Below are positions 7,572 to 15,620 of a DNA stretch of 20,495 nt, piece after piece. The notes under the pieces are model-generated. The model was given only the letters and a program-made list of their open reading frames with translations. It had not been told where the DNA came from and did no database searches. Positions within the stretch are counted from its first letter, which is position 1, and every line of letters starts with the position of its first letter. The stretch is from a bacterium (lineage in GTDB: Bacteria > Myxococcota_A > Bradymonadia > UBA7976 > UBA1532). The stretch lies in the NCBI GenBank assembly GCA_030424955.1, contig JAUHVS010000022.1:1-20495 (forward strand), given 5' to 3'. A program made the translations under genes and the position numbers.

Positions 7572-10500
7572 TCAGCGGCCGTCCCGGGCCAGCCGGAAGC
7601 CCAGGGTGGGGCGCACCTGATCGGCGGGCAGCACCTGGCGGCTCGCGGCGCGGCACTCGATGGGGCCGCTGGCCCAGTGCCCCCCGCGCACCACCCGGCG
7701 GTCCACCTCGCCCTCCACCGGGCTGGCGGTCCACTCGCTCACGCCGCCCGCCAGATCCGCCACGCCGTAGGGGCTGACGTCGGCGTTGAAGGCCCCGCAG
7801 GGCCCGCGGCTGGGCGCGCCGGGGCGGCTGACGCCCATGTGGCAGAAGGTGGGCTCCCAGGCGTCGCCCCACGGGAAGCGCCGGCCGTCGGCGCCGCGGG
7901 CGGCCTTCTCCCACTCATCCTCGGTGGGCAGCCGGTGCACCTGGCCGCTCTGCTCGTTGAGCCACTGGCAGTAGGCCGTGGCGTCGTCGGCGCTCACGCA
8001 CACCACCGGCCACTGGGGGTGCCAGCGCAGGCCCTGGTCGTCCACCTCGGGGATGGTGACGAGCCCGTCCTCGCCGGTGGGCCACAGCGCGGGGCCCCGG
8101 GGCCCGCGGCGGGGCGCGCGGCTCAGCGCCACCTTGGGGCCCTGGGTGCGCGCGAGGTCGTGCAGGAACACCAGGTAGGCCCCGGCGGTGACGGGGTGGC
8201 GGGCCAGGAAGAAGTCGTCCACCCACTCCACCCGGGCGGGGGCGCCGAGGGCGGCCAGGGCGTCGCCGCCGAGCCGCGCGGGGCCGGCGGCCACGTGCAC
8301 GAAGCCCGCGCCCACGATCTGGTCGGGGTACAGCCGCATGCGCAGCCGCACGGGCTCCTGGCGCCCCACGGCGATGGGGATCCGCGCGCCGCTGAGGCCC
8401 GGGCCCCGCACCTCGAGCAGGTAGCTGCCCATGGGCAGGGGGAGCTGCTGCGGGGGGCTCGTGAGCCGCTGCGGCTCGGTGGGCTGCAGCACCCGGTGCT
8501 GCTCGGCGTAGCGGAACAGCACGGCCTCGAGGCTGGGGTTGAGCCCCTCGAGCGTGAGGCTGCCCTCGCCCGTCAGCCGGGCGTCGTACACGCCGTCGCC
8601 GTCGAAGGCGCGCACCAGCGTCTCGTACTGGGCCATCGCCACCGGATCGCCGTCGTCCTCGGCGGCCGCGAAGGCGCTCCAGTACAGCTCGGCCAGGGCC
8701 ATGCGGGCGGGCCGGTGCTCGCCGTCCACGCCGACCGCCGCGTGGAAGGCCGCGAGGGCCTGCGACAGCGCGCGGCCCGCGGCCAGGCGCGCGGTCTGCT
8801 CGGCGTCCTCGGCGGCCCAGGCCTCGGCGCGCTGGTCGCGATCCGCCCACGGCGGCGTGCGCCCGCGCAGCAGGCCCGCGCGGTTCTTGAGCTGGCGGTG
8901 TTCCTCGGCGTGCTGGCGGTAGGCGTCGGCGGCCGCGCGGCCCTCGACCATCCAGCGATCGCGCTCGGCGGCGATGCGGGCGCGATCCCGCTCGCCCTCC
9001 AGGAAGGCCTCGACCCGATCGGCGACCCACGCCGCGCTGGCCGGCCGCTCCTCGGGGCGCTTGCGCAGGCAGTGCAGGCAGAGCTCCTCGAGGGGGTGCG
9101 GGATGTTGCGGTCGGGGGCCCGCTGGCTGGGCGGCACCACCGCGTCGTTGACCACCGCGTCCCGGATGCGGCGGGGGTTCTGGCCGTCGAAGGGCGGCTC
9201 CAGGGTCAGCAGCTCGTAGAGCACCGCCCCCAGGCTGTAGATGTCGGCGCGGGGCCCCAGGGCCTTCACGTCGCCGCGGGCCTGCTCGGGGGGCATGTAC
9301 TGCGGCGTGCCGGTGACCTCGCCGTCGGCGGTGTCGAAGCGGCCCCCCCCGATGCGCACCCGGGCGCTGGGCGCGGGGCCCGCGACCTCGGCGGCCCCCA
9401 CGGGCTTGGCCAGGCCCCAGTCCATCACCGTGACCTCACCGAACTCCCCGAGCATGGTGTTGTCGGGCTTGAGATCGCGGTGGATGAAGCCCTGCTGGTG
9501 GGCGTAGGCGATGGTGCGCGCGATGCGGGCGAACAGGGTCATCAGCCGCACCAGCCCCCACCCGTGGGTGGGCTGGCTGCGCATGTCCTCGACGACGTCC
9601 CGCAGGGTGCGGCCCTCGATGCGCTTCATGGCGAAGAACGGCCGCCCGTCCCCCAGCCGCCCCATCTCGTACACCGGGGGCACGCCCGGGTGCTGGAGCT
9701 GCCCGGTCACCCGGGCCTCCTCGATGAAGCGCGCCTGCAGGCCGGAGTCGTCGGGGGCGTGCATGAGCTTGAGGGCCACCGGGCGGTCCAGCAGGCGGTC
9801 GTAGGCCTCGATGACCTGCCCCATGCCGCCGCGGCCCAGCTCCTCGCCCAGGGCGTAGCGCTCGCCGGCGTCGGCGCGGTCCAGCGCGGTGGTGTCCACC
9901 GGCCCGTCGGGCCCCGTGGGGGGCTCGGTGTCGCCCCACGCGGTGGGCGGCGTGGCCAGGCCGTTGACCTCGGCGCCGACCAGATCGGCCGGCGGGCTGA
10001 CCGCGGTGACGCCCCGCCGCGACGGGGGCGCGGTGCGGCGGTCCGCGGGGCTGACCACGGCGGGCACCGGCGTGGGCACCCCGGGATCGATCCAGGCCTC
10101 GGCCCGCAGATCCAGCGGCGTCGGATCCCCCGGCAGGGGCACGTGGGGCGCGGTGTCCCCCGCCGGCGGCTGCGACGGCCGGATGGGCGGGAAGCCGCCG
10201 GGGCGGGTGTCGACCACCGAGGGCACCGCCTGCGGGGGCGGCGAGGGCTGCCCTGAGCCCGCGGGCGGCTCGGGGGCCGGGCGGGTGGGCCCGCGGGGCG
10301 GGGCGGGGCCCCGGGGGGGCATCGCCAGCGGCACCGTGGCGCGGCCATCGTCGGGCGGCGCGCTGCCCGGGGCCCGCAGGCTGGGCAGCGGGGGCGTCCC
10401 ACCCAGGGGCGGGAGCGGCCGCACGCTGACCACCGGCGCGGGGCGCGGGGGCAGCATGGGCGGCGGGCGGGCCGGCGCGAAGGCGGGCGGGGGGCGCTGG

Positions 10501-10955
10501 CCCGGCACGGCCCGCGCGACGGGCGGCGGCAGATCCCGCGGCGTGGGGCGCGGCGCGCCCACCACCGCCGGGCGCGGGGGCCGCGGCTCGTCCTCGAGGT
10601 GGTCGATGCTCTCCAGATCCACCGAGTCCAGGGCGAAGGCCTCGGGCACGGAGTCCATGGAGTCCTCCCCCACCAGATCGGGGTCGGAGCCCCCGATGCG
10701 GGGCAGGTCGAAGGCGTCGGTGGTGCGCTCGGCGCGGGTGGCGCGGGCGTGCCGCAGGCCCACGCGCTGGGCGAAGGCCTCGGCCTCGGTGGCGTCGATC
10801 TGGTTCGCGTCGAGGGCCGCGTGCAGGACCGTGATGCCCGAGGCGCGGGCGCGGCGGCGGAGCTGCACGAGCACCCCCAGCGCGATCCGGCCTTCGCTCT
10901 CGAGCAGGCCGAACAGTCGCTCCTCGAGCTTCTTGTCGACCTCGTGCTCTCCCAC
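7572..10955 (-). CDS. Ser/Thr protein kinase with C-terminal FGE-sulfatase-like domain
   Basis: A 1127-aa protein. Residues 1-75 are helical and weakly resemble a GspE/MshEN N-terminal domain (speculative). About 123-320 is a very Pro-rich linker. The kinase domain (about 366-650) has glycine loop LGRGGMGQV (372-380), K396 in VALK, HRDLKPDN with catalytic D494, MDWG in place of DFG (D512), and TGTPQYMPPEQ. A helical Ala/Glu/Arg-rich region follows, then a PEGA-like beta segment (about 840-875). Residues about 880-1127 form a formylglycine-generating-enzyme-type fold (LPTEDEWEKAARG, FPWGD, GGVSEWT, RVVRGGHW, LGFRLARD). The active-site cysteines of true FGEs are not at the expected place (GGHWAS), so it is probably a binding domain. 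No membrane helix is apparent. The GTG at 10955 is preceded by a good GGGAG site. Such kinases are common in Myxococcota and Planctomycetota; the target is unknown. Confidence 0.9.
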   Translation of the reverse strand: MGEHEVDKKLEERLFGLLESEGRIALGVLVQLRRRARASGITVLHAALDANQIDATEAEAFAQRVGLRHARATRAERTTDAFDLPRIGGSDPDLVGEDSMDSVPEAFALDSVDLESIDHLEDEPRPPRPAVVGAPRPTPRDLPPPVARAVPGQRPPPAFAPARPPPMLPPRPAPVVSVRPLPPLGGTPPLPSLRAPGSAPPDDGRATVPLAMPPRGPAPPRGPTRPAPEPPAGSGQPSPPPQAVPSVVDTRPGGFPPIRPSQPPAGDTAPHVPLPGDPTPLDLRAEAWIDPGVPTPVPAVVSPADRRTAPPSRRGVTAVSPPADLVGAEVNGLATPPTAWGDTEPPTGPDGPVDTTALDRADAGERYALGEELGRGGMGQVIEAYDRLLDRPVALKLMHAPDDSGLQARFIEEARVTGQLQHPGVPPVYEMGRLGDGRPFFAMKRIEGRTLRDVVEDMRSQPTHGWGLVRLMTLFARIARTIAYAHQQGFIHRDLKPDNTMLGEFGEVTVMDWGLAKPVGAAEVAGPAPSARVRIGGGRFDTADGEVTGTPQYMPPEQARGDVKALGPRADIYSLGAVLYELLTLEPPFDGQNPRRIRDAVVNDAVVPPSQRAPDRNIPHPLEELCLHCLRKRPEERPASAAWVADRVEAFLEGERDRARIAAERDRWMVEGRAAADAYRQHAEEHRQLKNRAGLLRGRTPPWADRDQRAEAWAAEDAEQTARLAAGRALSQALAAFHAAVGVDGEHRPARMALAELYWSAFAAAEDDGDPVAMAQYETLVRAFDGDGVYDARLTGEGSLTLEGLNPSLEAVLFRYAEQHRVLQPTEPQRLTSPPQQLPLPMGSYLLEVRGPGLSGARIPIAVGRQEPVRLRMRLYPDQIVGAGFVHVAAGPARLGGDALAALGAPARVEWVDDFFLARHPVTAGAYLVFLHDLARTQGPKVALSRAPRRGPRGPALWPTGEDGLVTIPEVDDQGLRWHPQWPVVCVSADDATAYCQWLNEQSGQVHRLPTEDEWEKAARGADGRRFPWGDAWEPTFCHMGVSRPGAPSRGPCGAFNADVSPYGVADLAGGVSEWTASPVEGEVDRRVVRGGHWASGPIECRAASRQVLPADQVRPTLGFRLARDGR

Positions 10956-11021
10956 GCGCTTCTCCCGGACGGGTGACGATGCCCCGGATCAGCCCGAGGC
11001 GCGGCAGGCGGTCAGATGAAC

Positions 11022-11038
11022 CCCGGCGACCCGCCGGG
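11022..11038. terminator. Hairpin downstream of the 183-aa gene
   Basis: CCCGGCG (11022-11028) and CGCCGGG (11032-11038) form a perfect 7-bp stem with a 3-base loop. It lies between the stop of the 183-aa gene and the kinase start. No T-run follows on the minus strand. It could end the upstream transcript or be a leader element of the kinase gene. Confidence 0.35.
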
Positions 11039-11094
11039 CCAGCGCGGGCGTTGCCCGTCGCCGGCCTGTGGGCCGCGCGCGAGGGCGCACCGGC

Positions 11095-11646
11095 TCAGTC
11101 CTTGAACTTCACCGCGACGCACTCGAAGACGTCGTCCAGCGGATCGTGATCAAAGGTGGGCAACTTGTCGTGGCGCCAGTACTGCTCGGCCTCGACCTCG
11201 GTGAAGTCCTCGAGGTGCAGCCCCCGCTCGGCCACGCAGGGCACGCCCTCGTCGGTGATCAGCTCGTCTTCGAGCATCAGCCGGCGGGTGATCTTGCCGC
11301 CCTTGGCGCGGAGGTAGGCCGCGAACGCAAACCCCAGATCGACCGCGGCGCCGACCACCTCGGTCCCGAGGTCGGCGCTCATGGCGGCGATGGCGTCGGT
11401 GTTGCGAACCAACAAGAGGCTGAGATCCGAGAGTACGGCCCAGTCGCCGACCTGCCAGACGCACCAGCCATCAGATCCCAGGGTGCCGCCGAGCTCCTCG
11501 GAGTGTTCACGGCAGAACTGGGCGACATCGAAGAACTCTTCAAACCGGGCGGCTTCGTAGGGCTCGCAGCCGTACGCCTTGCAGGCAGCGGCCTTGAGGT
11601 TCTCGACGCTCGTCCGCGCAGCGAGCGCAGAGCGGGCACGACTCAT
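11095..11646 (-). CDS. Hypothetical protein, 183 aa
   Basis: I do not recognise the family. The protein is soluble, mixed alpha/beta and acidic, with no signal peptide or membrane helix. It has several Trp residues (DGWCVWQVGDWAV) and four Cys (C22, C27 and two more in the first half). A central hydrophobic helix region (VVGAAVDLGFAFAAYLRAKGG) precedes an acidic C-terminal half. The start is well supported: ATG at 11646 with minus-strand GAGGAGAT (11660-11653) 6 bases upstream, and a promoter-like pair about 60-90 bp further up. Two 60-bp lines that I counted in the gene are 62% G+C, clearly below its neighbours, which hints at recent acquisition. It stands apart from both neighbours (139 and 136 bp). 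An immunity- or SUKH-like role would be a guess. Confidence 0.75.
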   Translation of the reverse strand: MSRARSALAARTSVENLKAAACKAYGCEPYEAARFEEFFDVAQFCREHSEELGGTLGSDGWCVWQVGDWAVLSDLSLLLVRNTDAIAAMSADLGTEVVGAAVDLGFAFAAYLRAKGGKITRRLMLEDELITDEGVPCVAERGLHLEDFTEVEAEQYWRHDKLPTFDHDPLDDVFECVAVKFKD

Positions 11647-11707
11647 CGTCAGATCTCCTCTCGTCTATCGACGGGTGTGGGCGACGCGCGGTGCGACGCA
11701 CGGGGGG

Positions 11708-11736
11708 ATTTTCGGGCGTCGCGCGCCGTTTGGCAA
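11708..11736 (-). promoter_or_regulatory. Candidate sigma-70 promoter of the 183-aa gene
   Basis: On the minus strand TTGCCA (11736-11731, 5/6 to TTGACA) and GAAAAT (11713-11708, 4/6 to TATAAT) are separated by exactly 17 bp. They lie in a locally AT-richer spot of an otherwise very GC-rich window, about 60 bp before the ATG at 11646. Confidence 0.45.
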
Positions 11737-11782
11737 CCTCAGCGGTCGCAGAACTCGCCAGCGAGGCTGCGGCGCGGGGGCC

Positions 11783-13297
11783 TCAGCGCGGCGTGCAGAA
11801 GCCGCCCGCGCCGGGGAACTGCTGGCAGTCATGGTCCCGCGGGCAGTCCTGCGGCGTCGCGCAGCCCGCCAGGCACAGGTTCAGGCGCGGATCGTTGTCG
11901 TCGATGGCGCAGGTCAGCGACGGGCACTGCAGGTACTGGCACAGCCCGTTGAGGCAGATCTCGCCGGCCCCCGCGCACTGGGCGTCCTGGGCGCAGGGCG
12001 CCGGGTTGGGGTCTTCGTCGGGGCAGCGCAGGCCGGCGAAGGGCACGCAGGCCTTGGCGCCGCCGCCCAGCGGGCTGCAGGCGAACCCCTGGGGGCAGTC
12101 GGTCTGGCGCTGGCACAGGCAGGAGCAGTAGCCGCCGTCGCGGCCGTTGGTGGTCAGGCACAGGGCCACGTCGGCCTCGTTGACCCCCGGGCCCACGGGG
12201 CACACGCCCCCGCAGAAGTCGATGGCGCCGTCGCAGGTCACGATCTGGCGCACCGCCGGCACGCACAGCCGCTGGTTGCCCACCGCGTCGCACACGGTGC
12301 CCGCAGGGCAGCGGGCGCCGTCCACGCAGCTCGCCGCGCAGATGGCCTGCGGGTGGGTCCACGGGAAGGGGTTCAGGTCGGCGCGGATGGGCTGCAGGCA
12401 CGCGCCGCCGATGCACTCGCCCGGCCGCGGGTTGTCGAAGTCGCAGGGCAGGCCGGTCTCGTTGCCCACGCACACCCCCACGATGGTGCCCGGGGGCGGC
12501 AGATCGGGCGGGCCCGGGCAGGCGTTGGTGGGGGGCTGCACCTCGGCGGCCACGCACACGTCGATGCCGGGGCAGGTGGCGGCGGGGTTGGCCGCGGCCA
12601 GGTCGCAGCGCGCGGTGCACAGCCGCTGGCCCCGCAGCTTGTTCTCGACGCAGAAGCCGCTCGCGCAGTCGCTGCCCCGCAGGCAGGGATCGCCGTAGGG
12701 CCGGTCGCCCTCGGGGCAGGCCTCGCCCATGTCGGCGGGGGGCGCGGCCATGTCGGCGGGCGGGGCGCCCTCGTCCAGGGCGGGGCCCATGTCGGCGGGG
12801 GGCGCGGCCATGTCGGCCGGCGGCGCGGTCATGTCGGCGGGGGGCGCGGTCATGTCGGCCGGGCCGGCGCCCTGGTCGACGGGATCGGTGGGCAGCCGGC
12901 ACTGGCCCTCGACGCACACCTCGCTGCCCGGGCAGGGGGCCAGATCGTCGTCGCAGCGCTCCGCGCCGGGGGGCACGCAGCGGTTGCGCACCCGGTCGCA
13001 GACCTCGCCGAAGGGCACGCAGTCCTCGGCGAGGCTGCAGGTGGTGGGGCGGCTGCGGCAGGCGCCCTGGTAGCAGGTCTCGCCCGTCTCGCAGTCCACG
13101 GTGTCGCGGCACTCCAGGGTGCACAGCCCCTCGACGCACTGCAGGGGCAGCTCGCAGTCCACGTTGGTGCGGCAGGTGTCGCCGCCGCTGCCCGCGACGT
13201 CGTCGTTGCAGCCGGTGGTGGCGAGCGCCCCCAGGGTGAGCAGCGCGAGGCAGGGGGCCCAGGCGCGGGCCAGGGCGAGGCGGAGGGCAGTGTGCAC
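11783..13297 (-). CDS. Cys-rich lipoprotein with PADM-repeat linker
   Basis: A 504-aa secreted lipoprotein. The signal peptide ends in lipobox LATTGC (Cys30). Residues about 41-135 hold closely spaced Cys pairs of the form DC-x-C-EGLC, resembling Dickkopf-like/EGF-like modules of myxobacterial surface proteins. A low-complexity linker follows, made of APPADM units of 7 residues, with six PADM copies. A second, longer Cys-rich region runs to the C-terminus (GFCTPR). No catalytic motif is seen; the protein is probably a disulfide-rich surface anchor or binding protein. The GTG at 13297 has AGGAG (13307-13303) 5 bases upstream. Domain style matches the Cys-rich middle of the giant protein at 15611-20495, so the two may share a function or partner, which is inference. 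Confidence 0.85.
   Translation of the reverse strand: MHTALRLALARAWAPCLALLTLGALATTGCNDDVAGSGGDTCRTNVDCELPLQCVEGLCTLECRDTVDCETGETCYQGACRSRPTTCSLAEDCVPFGEVCDRVRNRCVPPGAERCDDDLAPCPGSEVCVEGQCRLPTDPVDQGAGPADMTAPPADMTAPPADMAAPPADMGPALDEGAPPADMAAPPADMGEACPEGDRPYGDPCLRGSDCASGFCVENKLRGQRLCTARCDLAAANPAATCPGIDVCVAAEVQPPTNACPGPPDLPPPGTIVGVCVGNETGLPCDFDNPRPGECIGGACLQPIRADLNPFPWTHPQAICAASCVDGARCPAGTVCDAVGNQRLCVPAVRQIVTCDGAIDFCGGVCPVGPGVNEADVALCLTTNGRDGGYCSCLCQRQTDCPQGFACSPLGGGAKACVPFAGLRCPDEDPNPAPCAQDAQCAGAGEICLNGLCQYLQCPSLTCAIDDNDPRLNLCLAGCATPQDCPRDHDCQQFPGAGGFCTPR
12728..12862 (-). repeat. 21-bp tandem repeats encoding the PADM linker
   Basis: Repeat units recur every 21 bp, marked by the Met codon CAT (plus strand) at 12728 and 12749, and again at 12788, 12809, 12830 and 12851. 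Each encodes seven residues of the type APPADMx. The two blocks are split by a short GPALDEG insert. Such in-frame repeats typically expand or contract by slippage or recombination and act as flexible tethers. Confidence 0.85.
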
Positions 13298-13316
13298 GGT
13301 GGCTCCTGTGAGCGAG

Positions 13317-13333
13317 GGCGGCGGTCAGCCGCC
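13317..13333. terminator. Hairpin after the pseudouridine synthase gene
   Basis: GGCGGC (13317-13322) pairs with GCCGCC (13328-13333) around a 5-base loop. It starts 15 bases beyond the stop at 13348, in the 50-bp gap before the Cys-rich lipoprotein. There is no T-run. It is a possible transcript end or attenuating structure. Confidence 0.35.
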
Positions 13334-13347
13334 GGGACGCCGCGAGC

Positions 13348-14274
13348 CTACCACCCCCGGCCCCGTGGCATCACCTCGGCCAGGTCCTCGGGCCAGGGGC
13401 TCTCGAAGCGCAGGCGCTCGCCGGTGATGGGGTGGTTGAACATCAGCAGGGCCGAGTGCAGGGCGTGCCGCGGCGCGCCCGGGATGCGCCCGTAGACCTT
13501 CTCGCCCAGCAGGGGGCAGCCCATCTCGGCCAGGTGGATGCGGATCTGGTGGGTGCGGCCCGTGCTCAGGCGCACCTCGAGCGCGGCGCGCTCGGCGGTG
13601 GCCGCCTGGGTCTCGAAGCGGGTGATGGCCAGCGCGCCCGGCCCCGGCATCGGGCCGGGATCGGGGCTGCGCAGGGGGCGCACCTTGAAGGTGCCGGCGC
13701 GGCTGCCGCGGCGGCCCTCGCCGCCGTTGCGCATCAGCATGCTGCTGATCAGGCCGTCGGTCTGGGGGGGCACGCCCTGGGTGACGGCGCGGTAGGTGCG
13801 GCGCACGTGGTGGGCGTCCATGGCCTCGCGGAGGCCGCGGGCGGCGTGCACCGAGCGGGCGAAGATCATCAGGCCCGAGGTGTCCATGTCGAGCCGGTGC
13901 ACCACCTTGGGCCGCGCCGGGCCCTTGAGCACCAGCTGGGCCGCCGCCAGGGCGTTGGGCTCGTCCTCGCGGGTGGGCGCCGGGGTGCTCATCAGGCCGG
14001 CCGGCTTGTCGATGATCAGCAGGTGCGGATCGCGGAACACCACCTTGATGCCCTCGGGCTCGGTGCGCCGGGGATCGGGCGAGGCCATGTCGAGGCGCAG
14101 GCGCGCGCCGGCGGCCACGCGGGCGCCGATGTCGCGCTCACGGCGGCCGTTCACGGTGACCTTGCCGGTGAAGATGGCGTCGCGGGTCTTGCTGTGGCTC
14201 CACCCGAGCTGGGCGCGGACGGCGGCGTCCAGGCGGGGGCTGGCCGCGGCGAGGGTCCATTCTTCGGGCTTCAT
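13348..14274 (-). CDS. RluA-family 23S-rRNA-type pseudouridine synthase
   Basis: A 308-aa protein with the RluC/RluD layout. An N-terminal S4 RNA-binding domain (about 12-65, SKTRDAIFTGKVTVNG) is followed by the RluA-type catalytic domain. The signature VHRLDMDTSGLMIFA carries the catalytic Asp129, which attacks the target uridine. Other family motifs are LLIIDKPAGLMSTPAP, RTYRAVTQG, TGRTHQIRIHLAEMGCPLLG and YG near the end. It isomerises uridine to pseudouridine in rRNA or other RNA; whether it modifies RluC- or RluD-type sites cannot be told from sequence alone. The ATG at 14274 has GAGG a few bases upstream. It is 134 bp from the outer-membrane-protein gene upstream and is probably a separate transcript. 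Confidence 0.93.
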   Translation of the reverse strand: MKPEEWTLAAASPRLDAAVRAQLGWSHSKTRDAIFTGKVTVNGRRERDIGARVAAGARLRLDMASPDPRRTEPEGIKVVFRDPHLLIIDKPAGLMSTPAPTREDEPNALAAAQLVLKGPARPKVVHRLDMDTSGLMIFARSVHAARGLREAMDAHHVRRTYRAVTQGVPPQTDGLISSMLMRNGGEGRRGSRAGTFKVRPLRSPDPGPMPGPGALAITRFETQAATAERAALEVRLSTGRTHQIRIHLAEMGCPLLGEKVYGRIPGAPRHALHSALLMFNHPITGERLRFESPWPEDLAEVMPRGRGW

Positions 14275-14369
14275 CGGGGCCTCGGTTTCAGCGGCTCGGC
14301 GGGCACCGCGCAGGACGCGGTGGGCGCGGTGGCAGACAGGGCTCGCGGCGCGGCGAGCCGATCGGGGCT

Positions 14370-14375
14370 GCTATA
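14370..14375 (-). promoter_or_regulatory. Weak -10-like element upstream of the pseudouridine synthase
   Basis: Minus-strand TATAGC (4/6 to TATAAT) occurs about 95 bp before the ATG at 14274, in the gap after the preceding gene. No clear -35 hexamer lies 16-18 bp upstream, so this is only a candidate. Confidence 0.2.
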
Positions 14376-14380
14376 CACGC

Positions 14381-14402
14381 GCGCTGGCATGGACGCCAGC
14401 GC
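14381..14402. terminator. Perfect 8-bp hairpin after the SH3b/outer-membrane protein gene
   Basis: GCGCTGGC (14381-14388) and GCCAGCGC (14395-14402) form a perfect stem with loop ATGGAC. It begins 6 bases after the stop at 14409. It is the strongest terminator-like structure in the window, though it lacks a T-run on either strand. Confidence 0.5.
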
Positions 14403-14408
14403 CGGCGG

Positions 14409-15620
14409 TCAGGGCTGCCAGCGCACGCCCAGGCTGCCCCCCAGGAAACCGTCGGTCTGGCGGGCGGTCACGTAGTCGCGCACCACGTCGCCGCCGGTGA
14501 CGGGATCGGCGTGGGTGCCGCCGCCGCTGAAGTCGGTCTGCACCCGCGTGTACCAGCCCGCGGCCACCAGTGCCCACTGGCGGTGGAGCTGCCAGGCGAC
14601 CTCCAGCCCGCCGTACAGGCCCAGGCTGTCGGCGTCGCCGCTGTCCTGCGGATCCTGGCTGACGGACAGGGGCAGGGCCACGCCCCCGCGGCCCGTGAGC
14701 TCGATGGGGCCCAGGGTGGCGCCCGCGGTCAGGCCCGCGCTCGCGCCCAGGAAGGTGGTGGTCAAGAACAGCGCGAAGGGGTTGGTGCGCTGGAACGCCT
14801 GGCGGAACAGCCACAGCCCGCCGTAGGCGCCCACGAAGCCCGGGCCGATGGGCAGCCGCCCGATGACGTCCAGCTCGAGCTGCTGGGCGTTGGTGTTGAT
14901 CGAGATCTCGTCGCTGAAGCCATAGGCCGCGTTGGCGGGGATGATCGCGTCGCTGAGCCGCGCGTCGCGGAAGCCCAGTCGGAGGGCCAGGTGCCGGTGG
15001 GGGGTGTAGTCCGCCCCCAGCTCGGTGGTGATGGCCGCCGGCGACACTACCAGCTTGCGCAGCGGCGAGTCGGGCTCGATGCCGGCCTGGAAGTCGCGGC
15101 TGATGCGCCCCGCGCCGAAGCCCACCCACACCCGCAGGGGCAGGCGGTCGGCGGTCAGCGCCTGGGGCAGGGGCGCCTCCTCGCGGCCCACCGTGCCCTC
15201 GCCGCTGCCCATGGTGCGCCCGTCGAGGAACACCCGCCGGCCCTCGGCGTCGTACTGGTAGTTCTGCTGCCGGCGGTCCCGCCCGCCTGAGGCGGCGCGG
15301 CCGCGGACGGCCTCCGAGAGATCCACCGCCCGCACCGGCACGAAGCCGCGCACGCCGTTGGCGGTGATCTCGAGCCAGTCCCCCGTCTCGTCGCGGGCGA
15401 GCACGTCCACCAGATCCCCGCGGTAGGCCCGGCCCCGCGCCAGGAAGGCGAGGCCCGGGCCGGCGCGCAGCTCGGCGTAGTCCACCTTGATCTTGCCGCG
15501 GGTGTTCACCGCCCGGCCCCCTGGCCGCACGGGCACCTGCTGGGCGTGGGCGACGGGCGCGAGCGTCAGCGCCGCCAGCGCGCACAGGCCCAGGCGCCGC
15601 GCCGCCGACCTCACTCGCAC
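14409..15620 (-). CDS. Secreted SH3b-domain protein with C-terminal outer-membrane beta-barrel-like region
   Basis: About 403 aa. An N-terminal signal peptide (MRVRSAARRLGLCALAALTL, then APVAHA, cleavage likely after A26) is followed by a bacterial SH3 domain (about 44-103; VDYAELRAGPGLAFL, GDLVDVL, GDWLEI, VRGFVPVRAVDL). SH3b domains bind peptides or cell wall. A short Arg/Gln-rich linker (about 104-135) precedes a long region of alternating polar and aromatic strands (about 155-403; VWVGFGAGRISRDF, LELDVIGRLPIG, WALVAAGWYTRVQ, GGSLGVRWQP), as expected of an outer-membrane beta-barrel. The start is GTG at 15620, or GTG at 15614, which gives a 4-base GTGA overlap with the giant gene upstream. 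The pair is likely co-translated and may act together at the envelope. Confidence 0.8.
   Translation of the reverse strand: MRVRSAARRLGLCALAALTLAPVAHAQQVPVRPGGRAVNTRGKIKVDYAELRAGPGLAFLARGRAYRGDLVDVLARDETGDWLEITANGVRGFVPVRAVDLSEAVRGRAASGGRDRRQQNYQYDAEGRRVFLDGRTMGSGEGTVGREEAPLPQALTADRLPLRVWVGFGAGRISRDFQAGIEPDSPLRKLVVSPAAITTELGADYTPHRHLALRLGFRDARLSDAIIPANAAYGFSDEISINTNAQQLELDVIGRLPIGPGFVGAYGGLWLFRQAFQRTNPFALFLTTTFLGASAGLTAGATLGPIELTGRGGVALPLSVSQDPQDSGDADSLGLYGGLEVAWQLHRQWALVAAGWYTRVQTDFSGGGTHADPVTGGDVVRDYVTARQTDGFLGGSLGVRWQP

Noticed and set aside
7572..8320. Active formylglycine-generating enzyme
   Set aside because: The catalytic cysteines are not in place, so only the fold is supported.
6375..10256. 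A very long open frame on the plus strand (about 1290 codons) antisense to the kinase and transporter
   Set aside because: Its translation is His/Gly/Arg/Gln-rich low complexity without domains, typical of the antisense of high-GC codons. The minus-strand frames carry clear kinase, FGE-fold, EIIA and SLC4 motifs.
11579..13495. A plus-strand open frame antisense to the Cys-rich lipoprotein
   Set aside because: Low-complexity Ala/Gly/His/Val translation. The minus strand gives a signal peptide, lipobox and regular Cys modules.
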